Assembly (NCBI GenBank): GCA_037446575.1
Contig: JBBIII010000080.1
Span: 1-10,393, forward strand
Origin: JBBIII01 sp037446575
GTDB taxonomy: Bacteria > Bacteroidota > Ignavibacteria > UBA10030
Direction of reading: 5' to 3'
DNA: 10,393 nt
Under the pieces are notes generated by a model. It saw only the letters and a program-made list of their open reading frames with translations, was not told the origin of the DNA and did not search any database. The position numbers and the translations under genes were made by a program. Positions 1 through 6,510 of the stretch are shown here, in pieces; within the stretch, counting starts at the first letter, position 1; the number at the start of each line of letters is the position of its first letter.

Positions 1-62
1 TCGGCGGGTAAGATAACTCCCACCCAGCAAGTAGATCGAGAGTTCAACTCTCTCACATCTTA
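1..62 (+). tRNA. tRNA-shaped sequence, 5' end cut by window, abnormal anticodon arm
   Basis: Reading back from the 3' end, the segment fits a class I tRNA. The T-arm is a perfect 5-bp stem GAGAG/CTCTC (38-42 and 50-54) around the loop TTCAACT. It is preceded by a 5-nt variable region AGATC (33-37) and followed by a 7-nt acceptor strand ACATCTT and an A discriminator at 62. CCA is not encoded. The first ten bases look like a D-loop (TCGGCGGGTA) followed by a D-stem strand AGAT. The anticodon arm by position is ACTCC / CACCCAG / CAAGT. Only three outer pairs form, and position 33 is A instead of the near-universal T, which would put CCC (Gly) in the anticodon position. The acceptor 5' strand lies outside the window. 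It could be a degenerate tRNA gene, a tRNA-like RNA or a chance resemblance; I would not assign an amino acid. Confidence 0.45.
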
Positions 63-114
63 ACGTAAAAAACATCATGAATCTCATCCTAAATTTTCTT
101 ATTTTTAGTCGTTT

Positions 115-120
115 TATAAT
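115..120 (+). promoter_or_regulatory. possible -10 box (TATAAT) upstream of the methyltransferase gene
   Basis: A perfect TATAAT lies 20 bp before the ATG at 141. No good -35 hexamer is seen 16-18 bp upstream, where the sequence is A/T-only. It would give a very short leader that still includes the AAGGA ribosome site at 131-135. In a genome this AT-rich a TATAAT can occur by chance, so the call is weak. Confidence 0.25.
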
Positions 121-140
121 TCAATCATAAAAGGAATTAA

Positions 141-1013
141 ATGAGTATAAAAGGTTTAGCAATAATTGCGGAATCAATTAACGATTCTGTCCCATCAACA
201 CATGCGATGTTTGAAAAAAATGATATTAATGGTATTGTAGAGTTGGCAAAATCTCAAGCGCAAGGCGGAGCGGCTTATATCGATGTCAACGTGGGATTAC
301 GTTCTCCCGGTTTTATGGCGGATATTGTAAAAGAAATTCAGAAGCATATTACGCTTCCGCTTTCGATTGATACGCCCGACCCGGAAATAGCGGCGGCTGG
401 ATTAGAAGCGTATAACGCTGAAAGAGCAGGAGGCAAGAAGCCGATTCTGAATTCTATTTCTCAAGCACGCTTGCAAATGTTCGATATTTATAAAAAACAA
501 TCTTTCATTCCAATTCTATTAGTTACAGAAGGAACTGATGAAAACGGTGAACTCAGAATGAATAAAACCGCTGAAGAAACTTATGCTACTGCTAAGACTA
601 TGATGAAAATCGCGCGCGAAAAAATTCCGGGTGTTAAAAATAACGAATTAATTTTTGATCCCGGTATCGTTCCGATTGGAAGCGACTCTGAAGGACATTT
701 TAAACGGCTCATGAATTCAATCAAATTAATTCATGAGGATCCAGATTTTAAAGATATAAATATGTCGGTGGGATTGAGCAATTTTACTGTAATGCTTCCA
801 TCTAAACGTTCCGATGGAACGCCGGTTAAAGGCGCGCTTGAAAGCGCTTTTCTAACAATGGCAATGCCGATGGGATTTAATACTATTATTGGTTCTGTAA
901 AACGTAATTATTCGTTGTTGCCGGATAATCACCCTGCTATGGAATGTCTAAAAGATGTTCTTCAATTAGAAGGTTATGATGCCATTATGAGAGTAATGAG
1001 TTTTTATTCTTAA
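141..1013 (+). CDS. AcsE-like methyltetrahydrofolate:corrinoid protein methyltransferase
   Basis: A 290-aa cytoplasmic protein of the pterin-binding (dihydropteroate-synthase-like) TIM-barrel family. AcsE (MeTr) moves the methyl group of 5-methyl-THF to the cobalt of a corrinoid protein. Visible family marks in order are AESIN (residues 10-14), GGAAYIDVNVG (42-52), LSIDT (74-78), ILNSIS (102-107), IFDPGIVPIG (171-180) and GLSNF (211-215), then SAFLTMAMPMG (235-245). D77, N104, D173 and N214 sit where MeTr keeps its pterin-binding Asp/Asn set. It is about 28 residues longer than the 262-aa Moorella enzyme, with extra sequence around residues 92-101 and 129-142. There is no cobalamin-binding or Zn-homocysteine domain, so it is not a whole MetH. 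The start has an AAGGA site at 131-135. The following metV and metF support a role in methyl-THF metabolism. The corrinoid partner is not in the window, so the acceptor is inferred. Confidence 0.85.
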   Translation: MSIKGLAIIAESINDSVPSTHAMFEKNDINGIVELAKSQAQGGAAYIDVNVGLRSPGFMADIVKEIQKHITLPLSIDTPDPEIAAAGLEAYNAERAGGKKPILNSISQARLQMFDIYKKQSFIPILLVTEGTDENGELRMNKTAEETYATAKTMMKIAREKIPGVKNNELIFDPGIVPIGSDSEGHFKRLMNSIKLIHEDPDFKDINMSVGLSNFTVMLPSKRSDGTPVKGALESAFLTMAMPMGFNTIIGSVKRNYSLLPDNHPAMECLKDVLQLEGYDAIMRVMSFYS

Positions 1014-1020
1014 TGAAAAG

Positions 1021-1050
1021 CAAACCACAGAGAGCACAGAGGACACAAGA
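1021..1050 (+). repeat. CACAGAG-rich short repeat in the acsE-like/metV spacer
   Basis: Three imperfect 9-nt units with period 9 start at 1026, 1035 and 1044: CACAGAGAG, CACAGAGGA and CACAAGATT. The motif ACCACAGAG...CACAGAGGACAC resembles short sequences I recall as dispersed in the spacers of many bacterial genomes; this is memory, not a search result. It fills almost the whole 41-bp gap and includes the only purine-rich ribosome-site candidate for metV. Confidence 0.5.
1038..1043 (+). promoter_or_regulatory. probable ribosome binding site of metV, inside the repeat
   Basis: AGAGGA ends 11 nt before the metV ATG at 1055, a rather long spacing. No other purine-rich site lies closer. A TAA stop in the same frame at 1052-1054 directly precedes the ATG, so metV cannot start further upstream. 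Confidence 0.45.
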
Positions 1051-1054
1051 TTAA

Positions 1055-1501
1055 ATGTTAGAAAAACTTGTATCATATAATAAACCGCTAATTACACCGA
1101 GCGAGCGAAAAGTCTCACGTGTCATACTTTTCTTTGAAGATGTTATTAAAGTGCCGCTTTTTGGTTGCCAGCAATGCGGAGAATGTATTTTATCTTCAAC
1201 CGCATTTATTTGCAGTCAACGTTGCCCAAAACGCTTACGCAATGGTCCTTGCGGTGGAACAGGCGAAGGCGGAACTTGCGAAGTCTATTCTGATAGAAAA
1301 TGTGTTTGGTACAGAATTTACTATCGCTCAAAATTATTAGGACGTTTGAGCTTACTTTATAAAATCAATAAAATCCATAATTGGAATTTAGAGAAAACAG
1401 CGGCTTGGCTAAATGTGTTTAAGAAAAGAATTGATCCGCCAATCTGGTTTGTTGGAAATGATAAAAAGAATTTAAAGGAAATCCTTTCTAATGACGCTTA
1501 A
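1055..1501 (+). CDS. metV: MetV-type cysteine-rich subunit of methylenetetrahydrofolate reductase
   Basis: A 148-aa protein of the MetV family (Pfam methylene-THF reductase C-terminal type), the partner of MetF in acetogen-type methylene-THF reductases. Eight cysteines cluster between residues 38 and 83: FGCQQCGEC (C38, C41, C44), then C53, C57, C66, C75 and C83, with the family-typical RNGPCGGTGEGGTCEV stretch. This array is expected to bind metal or an Fe-S cluster and to help pass electrons to the MetF flavin; the cofactor cannot be read from sequence. The C-terminal part (95-148) is basic and hydrophobic without obvious motifs. The protein is shorter than the roughly 200-residue acetogen proteins I recall, but the in-frame stop just before the ATG rules out a longer N-terminus. 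It overlaps metF by 11 bp, indicating translational coupling. Confidence 0.88.
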   Translation: MLEKLVSYNKPLITPSERKVSRVILFFEDVIKVPLFGCQQCGECILSSTAFICSQRCPKRLRNGPCGGTGEGGTCEVYSDRKCVWYRIYYRSKLLGRLSLLYKINKIHNWNLEKTAAWLNVFKKRIDPPIWFVGNDKKNLKEILSNDA

Positions 1502-2375
1502 AGAAAAAATTGATTCTGGTAAATTTATCGTTTGCGGTGAGATCGGTCCCCCTAAAAGTTGCGATGATGGGGTGATAAGGGAGAAGTCCAAATACTTTAA
1601 AGGAATTGTAGATGCTGTGAATATTACAGATAATCAAACCGCTGTTGTGAGGTTGTCAAGTTTGGCATCGGCAAAAATATTGTTGGAAGAGGGAGTTGAA
1701 CCAATAATGCAGATGACATGCCGCGACCGCAACCGGCTTGCAATCCAAAGCGATTTATTAGGGTCAGCGGCGCTCGGCATAAATAATTTGCTTTGTTTAA
1801 CTGGTGATTACCAAAAATTCGGCGATCAACCGGAAGCTAAGGGAGTATTTGATTTAGATTCGATTCAACTTATTGCAACTGTAGCAAATATGAACGAAGG
1901 ATATTTGCTATCGGGCGAGCAGATGAAAAAGCCGACAAATTTTCTTGTAGGAGGGGCGGCAAATCCTTTTGCTGAACCGTTTGAAATGCAATTAATACGT
2001 CTACATAAAAAAGTAAAAGCAGGAGTGCATTTCATTCAAACTCAACCGGTCTTCGATATGGATATTTTCATTCGCTATATGGATAAAGTCGTTGAGATGG
2101 GATTGCACGAAAAGTGCGCTATCTTCGCTGGAGTAATGCCGGTTAAATCTGTAAAAGCTTTATATCATATGAAACAAGAAGTTCCCGGTGTTAAGATTGA
2201 TAAGAAATACATTGAGCGTTTAGAAAAAGCCAATGATCCGAAGGAAGAGGGAATTAAAATTGCTGTAGAGATGATAAATACACTTAAACAAATTAAAGGT
2301 GTTAGAGGTATTCATTTAATGCCTGTAATGTGGGAAAGTATTACTCCAACTCTTGTTAAAGAAGCCGGGTTGTAG
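1491..2375 (+). CDS. metF: methylenetetrahydrofolate reductase, catalytic subunit MetF
   Basis: A 294-aa flavoprotein TIM barrel that interconverts 5,10-methylene-THF and 5-methyl-THF. Length matches bacterial MetF. Family marks are GEIGPPK with the acid E17 (the E. coli Glu28 position), MTCRDRNR (75-82), LCLTGDY with D106 (the flavin/folate Asp), GGAANPFAEP (154-163), HFIQTQPVFD (180-189) and VRGIHLMP near the C-terminus (271-278). The start overlaps the last codons of metV, and an AAAGGA site lies within metV at about 1476-1481. Pairing with MetV is typical of Wood-Ljungdahl-type enzymes, which often use ferredoxin or another low-potential donor rather than NADH alone; the donor here is unknown. 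Its product is the substrate of the methyltransferase encoded at 141-1013, so the three genes form one pathway unit. Confidence 0.95.
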   Translation: MTLKEKIDSGKFIVCGEIGPPKSCDDGVIREKSKYFKGIVDAVNITDNQTAVVRLSSLASAKILLEEGVEPIMQMTCRDRNRLAIQSDLLGSAALGINNLLCLTGDYQKFGDQPEAKGVFDLDSIQLIATVANMNEGYLLSGEQMKKPTNFLVGGAANPFAEPFEMQLIRLHKKVKAGVHFIQTQPVFDMDIFIRYMDKVVEMGLHEKCAIFAGVMPVKSVKALYHMKQEVPGVKIDKKYIERLEKANDPKEEGIKIAVEMINTLKQIKGVRGIHLMPVMWESITPTLVKEAGL

Positions 2376-2441
2376 AATTCAACAAAATATTTTTTAGTGA
2401 AATAGTCCGATTGCTTCATTTGTGCGACTGTCAATTTTTCA

Positions 2442-2450
2442 AAAGGAAAG
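2442..2450 (+). promoter_or_regulatory. ribosome binding site that fixes the transporter start
   Basis: AAAGGAAAG ends two bases before the ATG at 2453, with its AGG core 7-9 nt away. An in-frame TTG at 2411 would add 14 residues with no hydrophobic or family character and has no such site, so 2453 is preferred. Confidence 0.7.
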
Positions 2451-2452
2451 AA

Positions 2453-3724
2453 ATGAACATAAAAGCAAGGATTCAAGAAGTGCGTGAAGGTTTCCATCCG
2501 ACATTTTGGGTGGCAAATGGAATGGAGCTTTTCGAACGTCTCGCTTACTACGGTCAGCAAATTGTTTTCATGGTCTATTTGCGAAATAGACTTGGATTCA
2601 CAGAAGCTGAAGCTGGACAACTTTCCGGTTTATTCGGCGGATTAATTTATTTGTTGCCGATTCTTGGAGGAACACTTGCTGATAAATGGGGATTTCGCAG
2701 AGCATTCAATATCGCTTTCTCAATTCTTGCGCTGGGATATTTTCTCATCGGCTCTGTCGGTATGGATATGTTCTCAAGCATCTATGGTGAATTTAATTTG
2801 TACTGGTTGCTTGTAGTATTCTTGGTTCTTACCGCATTTGGCGGTTCTTTTATTAAGCCGGCGGTACTGGGAACAGTTGCAGTTACATCAACCGAAAAAT
2901 CAAAATCTCTCGGTTTTGCAATTTATTACTGGCTCGTAAATGTTGGCGCAATGTTAGGGCCAACAATTGCATATTTTGTGCGCGATAGTTTCGGCAACGA
3001 ATTCGTGTATTTAGTCTCTGCTGTAAGCTGTTTTGCTATGCTGATTGTAAATTTGATTCTCTACAAAGAAGTAAAGAGCGAAAAAACAGAAGTTGTAGAA
3101 TCGTTAGGGAAGAAGATTAAAAATCTTTTTGTCGTGTTAGCGAATTTTAGGTTCATGATTTTCCTACTTATTTATTCTTTGTATTGGATTATTTTCTGGC
3201 AGGAGTTTATAATTGTTCCATACTACATTACTGATTATATCAGTCCAGATGCACCTTATGAGATTGTGCAATCGTGGGCTGGAGCCGGCGCAATTATACT
3301 TTTGCAAATTCCCATAAATAGATTAACTAAAAATATTCCGGCGAGAACCGCAATTGTAATCGGATTTGCTGTTTCAAGTTTAATTTGGCTTATCATCGGT
3401 ATATACCCAAGCATACCAACAATAGCGGCGGGAATAGTTGCTTTCGCAATTGGAGAAATGATACAAGCTCCACGTTACTACGAGTATATTTCAGAAATCG
3501 CTCCGCCAGGTCAGCAAGGATTGTTCCAGGGATATGCTTTTCTACCGATTGCTATAGCGAGATTTGTCGGCGATCCTATCGGCGGTTGGTTATATCAGAC
3601 TTCAAAAGAAAAAGGTAATCCTGAAATTATCTGGTTTGTTTTGGTCGGAATTGGAGCGCTTGCAACTATTCTGATGTTGCTGTACAATGCCCTTACAAAA
3701 ACTAAGGAAAATTCTCGTTCATAA
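2453..3724 (+). CDS. POT/PTR2-like major facilitator transporter
   Basis: A 423-aa inner-membrane protein with about twelve hydrophobic helices and lysine/arginine-rich cytoplasmic loops. It carries the proton-coupled oligopeptide transporter signature ExxER in MELFERLAYYG (E25, E28, R29). It also has an MFS loop motif GGTLADKWGFRR (72-83), FIKP with K135 at the position of the conserved POT helix-4 lysine, and YYWLVNVGAMLGP (158-170), matching the POT FYxxINxGSL motif. A polar stretch (about 205-225) separates the two six-helix halves. It is shorter than many POTs, which have extra helices. Peptides are the usual substrates, with proton symport, but the substrate here is not readable from sequence. 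It follows metF by 77 bp on the same strand and might be co-transcribed with it; a functional link to one-carbon metabolism is not shown. Confidence 0.82.
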   Translation: MNIKARIQEVREGFHPTFWVANGMELFERLAYYGQQIVFMVYLRNRLGFTEAEAGQLSGLFGGLIYLLPILGGTLADKWGFRRAFNIAFSILALGYFLIGSVGMDMFSSIYGEFNLYWLLVVFLVLTAFGGSFIKPAVLGTVAVTSTEKSKSLGFAIYYWLVNVGAMLGPTIAYFVRDSFGNEFVYLVSAVSCFAMLIVNLILYKEVKSEKTEVVESLGKKIKNLFVVLANFRFMIFLLIYSLYWIIFWQEFIIVPYYITDYISPDAPYEIVQSWAGAGAIILLQIPINRLTKNIPARTAIVIGFAVSSLIWLIIGIYPSIPTIAAGIVAFAIGEMIQAPRYYEYISEIAPPGQQGLFQGYAFLPIAIARFVGDPIGGWLYQTSKEKGNPEIIWFVLVGIGALATILMLLYNALTKTKENSRS

Positions 3725-3738
3725 GTTAGACTGCATTT

Positions 3739-3767
3739 CTCGTTTCTAAGCTCATATTAGGAACGAG
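3739..3767 (+). repeat. imperfect palindrome, CTCGTT...AACGAG type
   Basis: Arms 3739-3749 (CTCGTTTCTAA) and 3757-3767 (TTAGGAACGAG) can pair over 11 positions with one T-G wobble, around a 7-nt loop. It lies between the transporter stop and the LolA-like gene. It looks like a decayed copy of the CTCGTTCCCAAGCT...GGGAACGAG palindromes I recall from many bacterial genomes. No T-run follows on either strand, so it is not a standard intrinsic terminator, though the hairpin could still protect the mRNA end. Confidence 0.6.
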
Positions 3768-3806
3768 AGCTTAATTAAAAATTAGCAGATAGTGAGTGCC
3801 GTATAG

Positions 3807-4517
3807 ATGATAAAAAAAAGCATAATATTTATACTATTGTATTCAACTACATTTCTTTTTGGGCAAAAAAGCAAACAACTACCAACTGCAGACGAGGTGT
3901 TAGCAAATGCTGTCCAAGCTTTTAACGGCGTTCACGATTTGATTGTGAATATTGATGTTGAAGTGCAAATGGAGCGGATGCAAATACCTAATATGAATGC
4001 AATTATGTATTTTAAAAAGCCGAATAAACTTCATTTTGTCTCGCAGGGATTTTTATTTCTTCCGAAAGAAGGAATTATTTGGAATCCCTCAATTCTTCAA
4101 GAGCGTTACACTTCCGCAAGTTTTGTAATTGATACGATAGATGGAATTACTCATTACAAATTATTATTAGTAGCAAAGGATGAATCAATCCACTTGCAAC
4201 GATTATCAGTTTGGATAAGCAGTAATAATTGGACAGTCAGAAAAATTGAATCTTCCCCTTATGAAGGAAGAACTTTAACGCTTGAATTCTTTTATTTACT
4301 TGTTCAGAATAATTTCTGGTTACCGGAAAAAAGTATTGCAACTTTTGCATCAACAGTAAAATCTCAAGGCGGCAGTGATTTTATAGACATGAAAAAACAA
4401 GCTCTCGATAATGCCCAACTGCCTTCTATGCGAAGCGGAACGCTGACAATCATTTATTCGGGTTATAAAGTAAATACAGGCATTGATGATTCTGTTTTTG
4501 AGCAGAAAAAAAAGTAG
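3807..4517 (+). CDS. exported LolA-like / outer-membrane lipoprotein-sorting family protein
   Basis: A 236-aa protein with a clear signal peptide: MIKK, then a hydrophobic core ending at about residue 19 (LFGQ, where cleavage before Q20 is plausible). The mature part starts TADEVLANAVQAFNGVHDLIV, the usual opening of LolA-like proteins. It continues with alternating beta strands (MYFKKPNKLHFVSQGFLFLP, 67-86; TVRKIESSPYEGRTLTLEF, 143-161) and ends in GTLTIIYSGYKVNTGIDDSVF (211-231), the typical last strands of the fold. Such proteins form a half-barrel in the periplasm that binds lipid or lipoprotein acyl chains. No lipobox is present. The ATG at 3807 lacks a clear Shine-Dalgarno sequence. True LolA function is not certain, because the fold is shared by several periplasmic carrier and unknown families. 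It is the last + strand gene before convergent fhs. Confidence 0.65.
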   Translation: MIKKSIIFILLYSTTFLFGQKSKQLPTADEVLANAVQAFNGVHDLIVNIDVEVQMERMQIPNMNAIMYFKKPNKLHFVSQGFLFLPKEGIIWNPSILQERYTSASFVIDTIDGITHYKLLLVAKDESIHLQRLSVWISSNNWTVRKIESSPYEGRTLTLEFFYLLVQNNFWLPEKSIATFASTVKSQGGSDFIDMKKQALDNAQLPSMRSGTLTIIYSGYKVNTGIDDSVFEQKKK

Positions 4518-4528
4518 AGAAACTATAT

Positions 4529-4556
4529 GTAGGGGCGATTCATGAATCGCCCCTAC
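4529..4556. repeat. perfect 28-bp palindrome between convergent genes
   Basis: Each 14-base half (first half GTAGGGGCGATTCA) is the exact reverse complement of the other, centred on TCATGA. It sits 12 bp after the LolA-like stop and 4 bp after the fhs stop on the opposite strand. Transcribed from either side it makes a GC-rich hairpin in an AT-rich region, so it could end or protect both transcripts. A long U-tract directly after the stem is missing on both strands. The GTAGGGGCGA...TCGCCCCTAC pattern resembles palindromes I recall as dispersed in many genomes. Confidence 0.75.
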
Positions 4557-4560
4557 GAGG

Positions 4561-6195
4561 TTAAAACAATCCCGTTATTTTTCCATTTTCATCCACATCA
4601 ACATTTTCAGCCGCTGGTATTGCTGGCAAACCAGGCATTCGCATTATATCACCTGTAATCGGAATAACAAATCCCGCCCCCGCCGCTACTTCAATTTCCC
4701 TAATTGTGATTAAGAAATTCTCGGGCCGCCCGAGTAATTTTGGATCATCAGATAACGAGCTTTGTGTCTTTGCCATACAAATCGGTAATTTATCTAAACC
4801 TAATTTTTCAATTTTTTCTAAATCTGATTTTGCGCGAGAAGTGTATTGAACTGCCTTTGCGCCATAAATATTTAAAGCGATAGTCTCAATTTTCTTTGGT
4901 ATGTCCCAATTCCAGTCGTAAGTCGGTTTGTACTTGTTTTTACACTTACTAGCAAGATCGACAACAATTTCAGCAAGCTCCATAGCCCCTTCGCCGCCTT
5001 TGCCCCATACATCCGCTATAGATACTTGAACGCCAAGTTCCTTACAATGATTTTTTACGTAATTCAATTCTTCATCTGTATCATTCGTAAATCTGTTTAA
5101 AGCAACAACTGGTTGAATTTTGAAAGCAAGTATATTCTCTATATGTTTTTCTAAATTACCAAGCCCCTTTTTCAAAGCTTCTTTATTTGGTTGATTTACA
5201 TCTTTTATATCTGCATTACCATGATATTTTAGTGCTTTTAAAGTTGCTACAAGCACAACAGCTTTTGGAGATAAACCAGCATATCCACATTTAATATCGA
5301 AAAACTTCTCTGCACCCAAATCGAATGCAAACCCTGCTTCGGTTACCACATAATCGGAAAGTGATAATCCCATCTTTGTAGCAATAACCGTATTGGTGCC
5401 TTGAGCAATATTTGCGAAAGGACCGCCATGTATTAGCGCAGGATTTCCCTCAATAGTCTGGACAAGATTTGGCATTATGGCGTCTTTAAGTAATGCGGTC
5501 ATTGCTCCGCTTGCTTTCAAATCCCGCGCATAAATCGGATTTTTATCGTAAGTAAATCCAATAAAAATATTCCCCAATTTCTTTTTAAGATCAGTAAGAT
5601 TTTCAGCCAAACAAAGTATTGCCATTACTTCAGATGCCGCAGTTATATCAAATCCTGTTTCACGCGGCACACCGGAAAGCGTTCCACCGAGTCCAACAAT
5701 TATCTTTCTTAGAGATCGATCGTTCATATCCATTACGCGCTTCCAATGCACTGTTCGCGGGTCAATTCCCAAGTTATATTTTTTATTCTGGATATTGTTA
5801 TCAATTAAAGCCGCAAGCAGATTGTGCGCCTTTTCTACTGCAGAAAAATCGCCCGTAAAATGGAGGTTGATATCTTCCATAGGAACTACTTGTGCGCGCC
5901 CACTACCGGTTGCCCCTCCTTTAATTCCGAACACTGGACCAAGCGATGGTTCTCTTAGCACTGCGGTTGTTTGCTTGCCAATTCTATTCATCCCTTGCGT
6001 TAATCCGATTGTAACAGTTGTTTTCCCTTCACCGGCAGGAGTAGGCGAAATTGCAGATACTAATATCAGGTTATTCTTATTGTGTTTTTCGGGATCAATA
6101 TATTTCAATGGAACTTTTGCTTTATAATTTCCATAATGAATTAAATCGTCTTCTTGTATATTTAATTGTGCGGCGATATCTTTAATCTTTTTCAT
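4561..6195 (-). CDS. fhs: formate--tetrahydrofolate ligase (10-formyl-THF synthetase)
   Basis: A 544-aa cytoplasmic enzyme that makes 10-formyl-THF from formate, THF and ATP; the usual length is about 555. The P-loop TPAGEGKTT (52-60, K58) is followed by LREPSLGPVFGIKGGA (80-95), where R81 and E82 correspond by spacing to Moorella R97 and E98. Next come VPMEDINLHFTGDF (104-117), FDLGAEKFFDIKC (291-303), NRFTNDT (367-373), VWGKGGEGAMELAE (396-409, with folate-stacking W397) and the C-terminal MPGLPAIPAAENVDVD. Both classical signatures are altered: GGATGSGR replaces GGAAGGGY (93-100), and VATLKALKYHGN replaces VAT[IV]RALKx[HN]GG (316-327). The start has a GGAG site at 6203-6206. It faces the metVF cluster rather than joining it, but supplies the first step of the same methyl branch. 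FolD is not in the window. Confidence 0.96.
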   Translation of the reverse strand: MKKIKDIAAQLNIQEDDLIHYGNYKAKVPLKYIDPEKHNKNNLILVSAISPTPAGEGKTTVTIGLTQGMNRIGKQTTAVLREPSLGPVFGIKGGATGSGRAQVVPMEDINLHFTGDFSAVEKAHNLLAALIDNNIQNKKYNLGIDPRTVHWKRVMDMNDRSLRKIIVGLGGTLSGVPRETGFDITAASEVMAILCLAENLTDLKKKLGNIFIGFTYDKNPIYARDLKASGAMTALLKDAIMPNLVQTIEGNPALIHGGPFANIAQGTNTVIATKMGLSLSDYVVTEAGFAFDLGAEKFFDIKCGYAGLSPKAVVLVATLKALKYHGNADIKDVNQPNKEALKKGLGNLEKHIENILAFKIQPVVALNRFTNDTDEELNYVKNHCKELGVQVSIADVWGKGGEGAMELAEIVVDLASKCKNKYKPTYDWNWDIPKKIETIALNIYGAKAVQYTSRAKSDLEKIEKLGLDKLPICMAKTQSSLSDDPKLLGRPENFLITIREIEVAAGAGFVIPITGDIMRMPGLPAIPAAENVDVDENGKITGLF

Positions 6196-6510
6196 ATTAA
6201 TACTCCATCTAAAATCACATTAAAGTTAGTATTTTACGCAAGCTGAAATAATTGAAACGGTTTAGTTCACTAAATTTATATAAGTATTCTTTGGTTATCA
6301 ATTATTTTGTTAAAAAAGTTACAATAAAATTCTATTTAGGATTGATAAGAGGTCATATTGTGAATCTTGAAAATTTTGGTGAATGAAATATCAGTAATTA
6401 TTCAGTGCGCCCTATTTATCATTTTGCTTGAATTATAAAAGTCGGTTGAGTAATTACAAAAATAATTAATAAAAACTGATGGAAGACTTGCGTAAGATAT
6501 AATTGAAATT
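6196..6510. other. 315-bp AT-rich gap upstream of fhs, no gene seen
   Basis: All six frames are broken by frequent stops and no RNA gene, riboswitch or strong terminator hairpin is evident. On the - strand it must hold the fhs leader and probably its promoter, and the 3' end of the amidase transcript. A TGAAATAATTGAAAC stretch at 6244-6258 resembles one at 10243-10258. Confidence 0.6.
6273..6301 (-). promoter_or_regulatory. possible sigma70-type promoter of fhs
   Basis: On the - strand TTGATA (6296-6301) is followed after 17 bp by TAAATT (6273-6278). These match the -35 consensus in 5 of 6 and the -10 consensus in 4 of 6 bases. It would give a leader of roughly 70 nt. In such AT-rich sequence this is only a candidate, and a Bacteroidota-type promoter would look different. 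Confidence 0.22.

Noticed and set aside
1119..1340. 73-aa frame inside metV
   Set aside because: The metV frame carries the diagnostic eight-cysteine pattern; the other frame is a by-product.
2411..2452. TTG start extending the transporter by 14 residues
   Set aside because: The ATG at 2453 has a strong AAAGGAAAG ribosome site, and the extension is uncharacteristic of the family.
2376..2452. AGTC...GACT hairpin between metF and the transporter as terminator
   Set aside because: Only four base pairs with a long loop, and T-rich sequence placed for neither strand.
2312..2620. Antisense 102-aa open frame
   Set aside because: It lies opposite the ends of metF and the transporter, has no family features and conflicts with two well-supported genes.
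5619..6127. Two + strand open frames opposite fhs
   Set aside because: They are shadows of the strongly conserved fhs sequence and show no recognisable protein features.
6234..6495. 9-bp inverted repeat TTACGCAAG/CTTGCGTAA flanking the fhs upstream gap, like termini of a miniature element
   Set aside because: One 9-bp match across 244 bp is near chance level, and no target duplication or internal structure supports it.
6196..6510. THF riboswitch or other structured leader upstream of fhs
   Set aside because: No paired helices or conserved-looking core could be found by eye; the region is uniformly AT-rich.
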